The notes beneath the pieces were generated by a model, which worked only from the letters and a program-made list of their open reading frames with translations, had not been told where the DNA came from and did no database searches. A stretch of 43,374 nucleotides of DNA from CAZKNF01 sp964554105. GTDB lineage: Bacteria; Bacteroidota; Rhodothermia; Rhodothermales; VXPQ01. The stretch's first letter is position 1; each line of letters begins with the position of its first letter. The DNA is taken from the NCBI GenBank assembly GCA_964554105.1, contig CAZKNF010000028.1:1-43374 (forward strand), read 5' to 3'. A program made the position numbers and the translations under genes. This document shows, one piece after another, positions 36,838-43,374 of this stretch.

Positions 36838-37653
36838 TTGCGCCTTAACCAGTACGAGAAAGACGTCCGGCGAGAAATTGAGAAATGGCAGAGCGGAGAA
36901 GGTTCAATCTTCTCGCAGGCCCTGAACTGGGCCATGCGCCCGATGGATTGGGTGGTGGACCGCGTCGTACCGCCCGATCTCGTCGATCAGGCCGGCGACG
37001 CCGTCTCACAGTTTCTGTCCGTGCTCAACGATGCGTCTGAATGGACGTACGTCGATGACGACGTCAAAGAATCAGCCCGTAAGGCAGGCTTCGATGCTGA
37101 ACGCCTCGAGAATCTCCGAGATGAACCACTCGACAAGCTCGACCCGTTTGCTCGTTCGCACTTCACGCAGAACACGATACTCGCCGCGGTAGAAGGCGGC
37201 GGTGCAGGTCTCGGAGGCGCCGTGCTGATCGCCGCCGACATCCCCCTGTTGTTTACCATCAACTTTCGGATGATCCAGCAGATCGGCGGTGCCTACGGGT
37301 TCCCTATGCGCGGGCCCGAGTATCGTCCTCTCGTGCTGTCGATTTATAATGTAGCGGCGTCCAGCGGGCGCGAAGCCAAGGCCGATGCACTGCGCGAAGT
37401 GTCCGTTGCCGCGGCGGCGTTCGCCCACGATCAGGCCTACAAGGGCCGGATCAGCGGCACATTTCGAGATCAGAATAGACACCTCCCCCGAGAGATTGCG
37501 AAGAACATCGTCGGCCGGAAGATCGGCCAGACCATACCCATCGCCGGAGCGGCCGTCGGAGCCGGAATCAACTATTGGTTCACAACCGAAACGGCGGAAG
37601 CGGCGTACATGCTCTTCCGAGCGCTTTACCTCGAACGCAAGGAGCGCCTGTAG
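36838..37653 (+). CDS. EcsC family protein
   Basis: A 271-aa protein starting at TTG 36838, with GGGAG 9 nt upstream. Features of EcsC: the N-terminal helix YEKDVRREIEKWQ, a glycine-rich amphipathic segment (AAVEGGGAGLGGAVLIAADIPLL), the central NFRMIQQIGGAYGFP block and the ending IPIAGAAVGAGINYWFT, with two moderately hydrophobic stretches likely to contact the membrane. In Bacillus, EcsC is linked to the EcsAB transporter; no transporter genes are here. Function unknown in this context. It follows the sigma-54 activator by 14 bp and precedes der by 59 bp. Confidence 0.85.
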   Translation: MRLNQYEKDVRREIEKWQSGEGSIFSQALNWAMRPMDWVVDRVVPPDLVDQAGDAVSQFLSVLNDASEWTYVDDDVKESARKAGFDAERLENLRDEPLDKLDPFARSHFTQNTILAAVEGGGAGLGGAVLIAADIPLLFTINFRMIQQIGGAYGFPMRGPEYRPLVLSIYNVAASSGREAKADALREVSVAAAAFAHDQAYKGRISGTFRDQNRHLPREIAKNIVGRKIGQTIPIAGAAVGAGINYWFTTETAEAAYMLFRALYLERKERL

Positions 37654-37712
37654 CGCTCGTCGATAGCGAATCGTTTGAAGCGGTACATCTCACGAAGCGC
37701 TAGCCTTTCGCC

Positions 37713-39032
37713 ATGCCACTCGTAGCCATCGTCGGCCGGCCGAACGTCGGCAAATCGACCCTTTTCAACCGTCTCGTCGAAGCCCGGCACGCGATCGTCC
37801 ACGATGACCCCGGCGTAACGCGTGACCGCGTCTATGGAGATGTTGAGTGGACCGGCCGCCATTTTTCCATCGTCGATACCGGCGGCTTCGTTCCACATTC
37901 GGCCGAAACCTTCGAATCCGCCATTCGCGAGCAGGTCCACATCGCCATCGACGAGGCGGATGCCATCCTGTTCGTCGTCGACGTGGTCACCGGCTCCACG
38001 GATATGGACGACGAAATGGCCACGATTCTCCGCAAGACCGACAAGCCGGTTTTCGTTCTCGCCAACAAGGCAGACAACGAAGAGCGTCGGTGGCAATCAG
38101 GGGAATTCTACAATCTCGGTCTCGGTGAAGTCTACGCTGTCAGCGCCGTAAACGGTACGGGCACCGGCGAACTACTCGACGATCTGGTCAGCGCACTTCC
38201 GTACGACGTCGAAGAGGAAGCCCACCCCGATCGCATCCGTATCGCCGTAATTGGAAAACCCAATGTCGGCAAGTCGTCGCTGACTAATGCCATCCTGGGC
38301 TTTCCGCGGTCGATTGTCACGGAGATTGGCGGAACGACGCGTGATGCCATCCACTCTATCGTCGACTTCGAAGGGCGCGAGATCGTGTTGGTGGATACGG
38401 CGGGGCTTCGGAAACGATCTCGCGTGAAGGAAAATGTCGAATTCTACTCGACGCTCCGCACACAACGAGCAATCGACGAGTGTGACATCGCCATTTTGCT
38501 GCTCGATGCGGTGGAAGGGCTCCAGGCACAGGATATCCGTGTGCTGAAGCAGGCCGAAGACATGCGCAAAGGCCTCGTTATTGCCGTCAATAAGTGGGAC
38601 CTGCTGGACAAAGAGACGAATACGGCGCGCGATTACCAGCGCGCCATCTACAGCCGGCTGAAAATGCTCGACTACGTTCCGGTGCTATTCATTTCGGCGG
38701 CTTCGGGCAAACGCGTTTACAACGTCCTCACAACCGCCATCGAGGTGGATCGGGAGCGGCGTAAGCGCATTTCGACCAGCGAGCTCAACACCGTCATGCA
38801 GGCCGCGATGGCGACGCACAAGCCGCCGACCTATCGCAACCAGTTTGTGAGAATAAAATATGTGACGCAGGTCCGCGACAATCCGCCCGTATTCGCGTTC
38901 TTCTGCAATTATCCGAAGGGCGTTCACGAGTCCTACCGTCGATATCTCGAAAACAAACTGCGGGACGCATTCGGGTTTTTCGGCGTACCACTCACGCTCG
39001 TCTTCAAGGCAAAATCACGGCGCCCGGCCTGA
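37713..39032 (+). CDS. der: Ribosome assembly GTPase Der
   Basis: A 439-aa EngA/Der with two tandem GTPase domains and a C-terminal KH-like domain, needed for 50S subunit maturation. Domain 1: GRPNVGKST (7-15), GVTRD, VDTGG and NKAD. Domain 2: GKPNVGKSS, GTTRD, DTAGLRKRSRV and NKWDLLDK. The KH part ends with KPPTYRNQFVRIKYVTQ and GVPLTLVFKAKSRR. Length and order are normal. A hairpin overlaps its stop codon. Confidence 0.97.
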   Translation: MPLVAIVGRPNVGKSTLFNRLVEARHAIVHDDPGVTRDRVYGDVEWTGRHFSIVDTGGFVPHSAETFESAIREQVHIAIDEADAILFVVDVVTGSTDMDDEMATILRKTDKPVFVLANKADNEERRWQSGEFYNLGLGEVYAVSAVNGTGTGELLDDLVSALPYDVEEEAHPDRIRIAVIGKPNVGKSSLTNAILGFPRSIVTEIGGTTRDAIHSIVDFEGREIVLVDTAGLRKRSRVKENVEFYSTLRTQRAIDECDIAILLLDAVEGLQAQDIRVLKQAEDMRKGLVIAVNKWDLLDKETNTARDYQRAIYSRLKMLDYVPVLFISAASGKRVYNVLTTAIEVDRERRKRISTSELNTVMQAAMATHKPPTYRNQFVRIKYVTQVRDNPPVFAFFCNYPKGVHESYRRYLENKLRDAFGFFGVPLTLVFKAKSRRPA

Positions 39033-39048
39033 CCCGTTTGGCCGGCGC
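39020..39048 (+). terminator. Hairpin overlapping the der stop codon
   Basis: GCGCCCGGCC (39020-39029), a 10-nt loop that contains the TGA, and GGCCGGCGC (39040-39048) pair over nine bases with one bulged C. It lacks a T-run. Probably a transcript end or attenuator before the antiporter gene 42 bp later. Confidence 0.45.
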
Positions 39049-39090
39049 GGAGTGAAGTTGATCGAACAGAATCCCGATAGCAATAACTAG

Positions 39091-41121
39091 ATGCCGCTAC
39101 TTGCCGCAGTTGGTCTGCCTTTTCTCGGAGAGCTGGTTGCGCTCTTTGCGCTCAGTGTCCTGATCGCGTACATCTGTTACCGTATTCGGCTTTCACCGGT
39201 CGTCGGATTCCTTATCGCAGGAGCGCTGATTGGTCCCTATGCGCTCGGCGTCGTCGAGGACATCGAACTCGTCAATCAGCTCGCAGAGATCGGCGTCATA
39301 CTACTGCTCTTCACGATCGGAGTGGAGTTCAGTCTCGAAGAGCTCAAAGGCATCGGCAGGTTTATTCTGAGCGGCGGCGGCCTCCAAGTCGGCATCACGG
39401 TCGCCATTACCACGGCGGTAGTCGTTGCCTTCGGCGTGGACTGGCGGACAGGCGTCTTCACCGGTTTTCTGGTGGCGTTGAGCAGCACGGCCATCGTCCT
39501 GGGACTGTTGAGCGAGCGCGCAGAGACTGATACACCCGCAGGCCGGCTTTCGCTTGGAATCTTAATATTTCAGGACCTCGCGATCATCGGAATGGTGCTC
39601 CTCGTGCCGCTTCTGGGCGGTGAGGACCAGACGCCCCTCGACGTTGGATTTGTGCTCGTCCGCGCACTCGTCGTCGTGGTCGGCGTCGTTTTCTTCGCCC
39701 GACTCGTCGTGCCGCGCATTCTCGAGTGGATCGCCCGAACCAGACGGCAGGAGTTGTTCCTCCTCACAGTCGTCGCTATTTGTTTTGGTACGGCCTGGCT
39801 GACGAGTCTAGCAGGGATCAGCCTCGCACTCGGCGCCTTCCTTGCCGGCCTCGTCGTCAGCGAGAGCCGATTTCGGGAGCACGCTCTCAGCGAAATCCTT
39901 CCGCTGCGCACCGTTTTCTACGCCGTATTCTTCGTTTCCGTCGGCATGCTCTTCAATGTCGAATTCATGCTCGATAACCTCTTGTTGATCAGCCTCATTG
40001 CGCTGGCCGTGCTCGCCTTCAAATTTCTTTCGACCACGGGTACCATCCTGGGCCTTGGATTTCCGGTCCGCATAGCGACGATTGCAGGCCTTTCGCTCGC
40101 GCAGATCGGGGAGTTCTCGTTCGTACTGGAGCGCGCCGGCGCTGAAGTCGGCTTATCCCCGGCCGGCATGGGCGCTGAAGGCGAGCAGGCTTTCATAGCC
40201 GTCGCATTTCTATTGATGACCGTCACGCCCTTCCTCATGCGCGTGGCACCGGGCGTCGGCGAGTTCGTCGGCAGACTTATCCCGATTGGCACATCTGACG
40301 TCAGTTCATCGACTGAGCAAGAGCCTCCCGCACTGAACGATCACGTGATTGTGGTTGGGTACGGACCGGCCGGCAGGCGTCTCGTACAGGTTCTCAAGAA
40401 CACGGGTATTCCCTATATGGTGCTCGAGCTCAATCCGGCATCCGTCTCGCAAGGTCAGAAGGAAGGCATACCGATCATGTATGGGGATGCCTCTCGGCTT
40501 CCCATCCTGGAGAATGTCGGACTTCACGCTGCAAAAGTTCTCGTTGTCGCGATCAATGATCGCGATGCCACGGCACGGATTGTAAGCGTTGCACGCTACG
40601 AGAACCCGACCTTGCAGATTTTTGCACGCACGCGGTTTCTCGCCGATGTGCCTCGCGTGCAGAAGGAAGGCGCCGACATTGTCGTGCCCGAGGAGCTCGA
40701 GACGTCCGTACGTCTCTTTTCGCACGTGCTCGGTGCGTACATGATCTCGTCCGATGAAATCGAGCGGCAGGTGAATCTGGTCAGGGAGGACGACTATGGC
40801 GTAATCCGCGGCAGCATCCAGGAGGCGCATATGATGGTGTTGCAGGGTCTCGACGAGGAAGGACTCCACACACGTGCCGTCGCCGTGCGCGAGAACGCGC
40901 CCATAGCGGGAAAGACACTATCGGACCTCCAGCTCCGAAATAAGCACGGATTCACCGTTCTCGCCGTGCGGCGAGGTAACCAAACGATCGGAAGTCCTTC
41001 GGGAGACTTCCGCATCGAACCTGGAGACCGGCTCGTGCTCATTGGCATGGCGGATCAATTCGCGCGCTGCGCGGATCTCTTCAGAGATGCAGAACACCGA
41101 CCATCTGAGGTGAGCACTTAA
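39091..41121 (+). CDS. Kef/CPA2-type monovalent cation:proton antiporter with RCK domains
   Basis: A 676-aa inner-membrane protein. About 12-13 helices occupy residues 1-400, with FTIGVEFSLEELK, the LGILIFQDLAIIG block (Gln161, Asp162, the CPA2 'QD' site) and LSLAQIGEFSFVL. The cytosolic tail has a TrkA-N/RCK_N Rossmann fold (HVIVVGYGPAGRR, residues 423-428 for the GYGPAG loop) that should bind NAD(H) or glutathione-like ligands, then an RCK_C domain (about 590-660, ending with RIEPGDRLVLIG). Likely potassium or sodium efflux against protons; the ion is not certain. It is followed by yihY after 13 bp. Confidence 0.92.
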   Translation: MPLLAAVGLPFLGELVALFALSVLIAYICYRIRLSPVVGFLIAGALIGPYALGVVEDIELVNQLAEIGVILLLFTIGVEFSLEELKGIGRFILSGGGLQVGITVAITTAVVVAFGVDWRTGVFTGFLVALSSTAIVLGLLSERAETDTPAGRLSLGILIFQDLAIIGMVLLVPLLGGEDQTPLDVGFVLVRALVVVVGVVFFARLVVPRILEWIARTRRQELFLLTVVAICFGTAWLTSLAGISLALGAFLAGLVVSESRFREHALSEILPLRTVFYAVFFVSVGMLFNVEFMLDNLLLISLIALAVLAFKFLSTTGTILGLGFPVRIATIAGLSLAQIGEFSFVLERAGAEVGLSPAGMGAEGEQAFIAVAFLLMTVTPFLMRVAPGVGEFVGRLIPIGTSDVSSSTEQEPPALNDHVIVVGYGPAGRRLVQVLKNTGIPYMVLELNPASVSQGQKEGIPIMYGDASRLPILENVGLHAAKVLVVAINDRDATARIVSVARYENPTLQIFARTRFLADVPRVQKEGADIVVPEELETSVRLFSHVLGAYMISSDEIERQVNLVREDDYGVIRGSIQEAHMMVLQGLDEEGLHTRAVAVRENAPIAGKTLSDLQLRNKHGFTVLAVRRGNQTIGSPSGDFRIEPGDRLVLIGMADQFARCADLFRDAEHRPSEVST

Positions 41122-41134
41122 ATACGCTTCGAGC

Positions 41135-42112
41135 ATGGCGCGATCGATAAAGAAGAGAGGGAAGTCGATATTCGAAGTCGTCAAGCAGACGGTAAATGAA
41201 TTTCTTGAAGATGACTGCCCACGCATGGCCGCGGCCCTGGCGTACTACAGCATCTTCTCCCTCCCGCCGCTGCTGTTTCTGATCATCATGATCGCCGGAT
41301 TCGCATTCGAGGCTGAATCGGCACAGCAGGTTCTGACCAGCGAAATCGCCGCCTTCGTCGGAACGGAAACGGCCGGGCAAATCGGTACCATGGTCGCAGG
41401 CGCGAGCGAACAAGCTAATTCGGGAGGGGGATTGATTGTCACGATCCTCGGAGGTGCAGCTTTCCTTTTCGGAGCCACCAGCGCATTTGCACAGCTTCAG
41501 GGCGCACTGAACAGAGCCTGGGAAGTGGCGCCCGACCCGGAAAAGGGTGGAGTCTGGAACTTCCTTTTAAAACGAATTCTCTCCTTCGGGATGATCCTGG
41601 GAGCCGGATTCCTTCTACTCGTCTCGCTTGCATTGAGCGCGGCCGTCTCGGCGATCGACACCCACGCGCAGGACCTACTTCCAGGGGATATCGCCATCTG
41701 GATCCCCAGAACGCTCGATTTTGCAATTTCTCTCAGCATCATCACGCTCCTCTTTGCGGCCATATTCAAGATTCTTCCTGATGCGCGGATACGTTGGCGC
41801 GAAGTTTGGACCGGTGCGATAGCCACTGCGGCCCTCTTTGTGATCAGCAAATTTGCCATTGGATTTTACCTCGGTAGAAGCAGCCCCGGCAGCGCTTACG
41901 GAGCCGCCGGTTCATTGGCGGTACTTCTCCTTTGGATGTATCTCTCCGCAATGATTCTGCTGATCGGCGCCGAGTTCACGCAAGTATGGGCACGAAGATA
42001 TGGCAAACGTATCGAGCCTTCGAAGGGGGCCGTTCGAATGGTGTGGCGTACGGTGGGCGAAGCGCTGCCCGACAATGAAGAAGAGGATTCCGGAAGTAAA
42101 GATCCTGCATGA
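41135..42112 (+). CDS. YihY/BrkB family inner membrane protein
   Basis: A 325-aa membrane protein with about six helices. The N-terminal amphipathic helix VVKQTVNEFLEDDCPRMAAA leads to ALAYYSIFSLPPLLFLII, then GATSAFAQLQGALNRAWEV, the central PDARIRWREVWTGAI region and the ending LLLWMYLSAMILLIGAEF, all diagnostic of UPF0761/BrkB. Formerly mis-annotated as ribonuclease BN. Cellular role not settled, perhaps a transporter. It sits 13 bp after the Kef antiporter, suggesting one transcript. A 9-bp direct repeat (AACGAGATC at 42117-42125 and 42139-42147) follows its stop. Confidence 0.92.
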   Translation: MARSIKKRGKSIFEVVKQTVNEFLEDDCPRMAAALAYYSIFSLPPLLFLIIMIAGFAFEAESAQQVLTSEIAAFVGTETAGQIGTMVAGASEQANSGGGLIVTILGGAAFLFGATSAFAQLQGALNRAWEVAPDPEKGGVWNFLLKRILSFGMILGAGFLLLVSLALSAAVSAIDTHAQDLLPGDIAIWIPRTLDFAISLSIITLLFAAIFKILPDARIRWREVWTGAIATAALFVISKFAIGFYLGRSSPGSAYGAAGSLAVLLLWMYLSAMILLIGAEFTQVWARRYGKRIEPSKGAVRMVWRTVGEALPDNEEEDSGSKDPA

Positions 42113-42232
42113 ACGGAACGAGATCTTCAGAACCTATTAACGAGATCAGAGCGTTCAGTACCGCATGATCTTTTATCTTCGCTCACGCATCGCCGTTTTA
42201 GCACGAATAAAAATTACTTTCATACGCTATCT

Positions 42233-42949
42233 ATGCCCGGCAAGCCGGTAAATCTGCGTAAGGAGAACGAACGCGACCTGAACTTCTGGGAGCGGTTGTA
42301 TCTGCCTGAAATCTTCAAAGGGCTCGGTTACTCCTTCAACAAGATGAAGGAGCCGCTCTACACATTTCAATACCCGGAGGAACAGTGGTATCCCCCCGAC
42401 AGCTTTCGAGGCCGGCCCGTTCTCGTGGAAGAGGAGGGCAAGCCTCGGTGCGTATCGTGTAATCTCTGTGCGAGAGCCTGTCCCCCGATGGCCATCTCAA
42501 TGCAGTCACACGAGATCGACGGGGTGAAGGAACGCGAGCCGAGCTGGTTCGAGATCAATATGCTGCGGTGCATCTATTGCGGCTATTGCGAGGAGGTCTG
42601 CCCGGAAGAAGCTATCGTGATGTCCAAGGAATACGACCTCACATTCCAGAGCCGCGATGAAGCGATCTTCGGTCTCGATCGACTGCTTACGCCGAAGAAT
42701 CAATTGAAAGATCGCCTCGAATACCTGGACCGATACAAGGATCCGCAGTTCGGCCAGCACTGGGACTTTCGACATGAAAACAACATTCACAGTCTGAAGG
42801 ATCGACATTTCCTGGCGTACCTCGCCGAGAATGTCGTCGACGAAGTTGAGGATCCCCTGCACCTCGATCACACCGAGAAGGTGGCGGTGGATCAGAACTG
42901 GGGTTCGGAACGACATGGACCGCCCATCACGGATCATCAAGCCGATTAG
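42233..42949 (+). CDS. nuoI: NADH-quinone oxidoreductase subunit I (NuoI/Nqo9)
   Basis: A 238-aa complex I subunit with two 4Fe-4S clusters: CVSCNLCARACP (Cys73, 76, 79, 83) and CIYCGYCEEVCPEEAI (Cys113, 116, 119, 123), carrying electrons between NuoG and NuoB. The N-terminal FKGLGYSFNKM and RGRPVL blocks fit. The C-terminal part after residue about 150 is a long hydrophilic extension (typical NuoI is about 160-190 aa) with DRYKDPQFGQHWDF and a His/Asp-rich end. No other nuo gene is in the window. I recall that nqo9 is also a separate gene in Rhodothermus marinus. Confidence 0.93.
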   Translation: MPGKPVNLRKENERDLNFWERLYLPEIFKGLGYSFNKMKEPLYTFQYPEEQWYPPDSFRGRPVLVEEEGKPRCVSCNLCARACPPMAISMQSHEIDGVKEREPSWFEINMLRCIYCGYCEEVCPEEAIVMSKEYDLTFQSRDEAIFGLDRLLTPKNQLKDRLEYLDRYKDPQFGQHWDFRHENNIHSLKDRHFLAYLAENVVDEVEDPLHLDHTEKVAVDQNWGSERHGPPITDHQAD

Positions 42950-43374
42950 CCCGGTGGCGACCGCCTATAGGTGGTGCAGAAAACGCCGATATACCGTACC
43001 TCCGGGAGAAAGAAAAGCGTGAGCCAAAAACGCATTTGCAACGGCGGTTTGGTGCCCCACTGCTTATCCAGGAGCTAGTATGCTCGGCGGACAAATGGAA
43101 CGTAGTATTCCACTGCAATTGTACGTCTGCTGAATTCTACGTCTGCTGAGGCGACATCCTCTTCGCGATACCGGCCCGTTCGACGCATCCGGTAACTATC
43201 GAGATGGACTCTCTTGCTGCCGCCTCTCTATCAGCACATTGTGTGAATGCATGCATCCGTCGGCTATGTGACCGACGTGGCGGAGCCATGCCCGACCGGC
43301 GGAAGGCGAAGTGAAATTGGGACGCGCATTAGAAGATTGTAAAAGAAGTGTTCAAGCTAGAGTAGAACGCAACC
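42950..43374. other. 425-bp region without a recognised gene
   Basis: After nuoI no frame looks coding. The region holds a 12-bp direct repeat (43122-43149), a small palindrome GGAA-TTCC around 43098-43112, and a 6-bp hairpin CGTCGG...CCGACG at 43258-43277. It may contain the promoter of a gene that starts beyond the window. No tRNA cloverleaf or known riboswitch core recognised. Confidence 0.5.
43122..43149. repeat. 12-bp direct repeat, period 16
   Basis: TACGTCTGCTGA is found at 43122-43133 and 43138-43149, 4 bp apart, in non-coding sequence. Same size and spacing class as the repeats at 4239 and 11476. Confidence 0.85.

Noticed and set aside
42950..43374. Possible riboswitch or tRNA at the window end
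   Set aside because: No T-loop GTTCRANNC, no complete cloverleaf, and no conserved riboswitch core that I could match.

Overview
The window reads as a chromosomal stretch from a Rhodothermota/Bacteroidota-type bacterium, most like the Rhodothermales (Salinibacter/Rhodothermus relatives). The evidence is a secreted metalloprotease ending in a type IX secretion (T9SS) sorting domain, a Bacteroidota-type CAB complex II operon, a solitary nuoI/nqo9 gene, a moderately high GC content by eye, and mixed use of strong and absent Shine-Dalgarno sites. I see no insertion sequence, prophage, CRISPR array, rRNA or tRNA. Most of it is housekeeping.

Layout. 1-1541 (+): a tight pterin operon of a QueD/PTPS tail, folE, and an SDR that resembles sepiapterin reductase. 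1553-6724 (-): yqgE-pncB, a conserved hypothetical and a large T9SS metalloprotease. 6767-11502: a small lipoprotein (+), then on the minus strand aroQ-murJ, a small hypothetical overlapping a PhnP-like hydrolase, and an outer-membrane-barrel-like protein. 11720-13387 (+): an SGLT-type sodium symporter. 13402-15345 (-): an RNase E/G with two large charged insertions. 15346-16037: an AT-richer gap with one doubtful ORF.

16038-25486 is a TCA/respiratory block: citrate synthase, a TPR-like protein, a CHRD lipoprotein, then two unrelated complex II operons in divergent orientation. The minus-strand set (18421-21893) is of the actinobacterial Sdh1 type. The plus-strand set (22057-25486) is the Bacteroidota diheme type. 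They share a 163-bp intergenic region that holds a near-consensus -35/-10 promoter for the minus-strand operon.

25557-31023 (-): a LysM lytic transglycosylase, an acyl-CoA carboxylase carboxyltransferase subunit, and an unrecognised 452-aa protein with two copies of a PLWKQF motif. 31329-42949 (+): a class III aminotransferase, an NFACT (RqcH-like) protein, uppP, a sigma-54-dependent response regulator coupled to an EcsC-family gene, der, a Kef-type antiporter with RCK domains, a YihY/BrkB membrane protein and nuoI. The last 425 bases carry no convincing gene.

The points most worth a second look are the back-to-back complex II operons, the probable tetrahydrobiopterin operon, the rearranged RNase E/G, the twin-motif unknown protein, and short 11-12 bp direct repeats spaced 13-16 bp at gene borders. 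None of these is proof of a new system. Promoter calls, start-site changes and hairpins are by eye.
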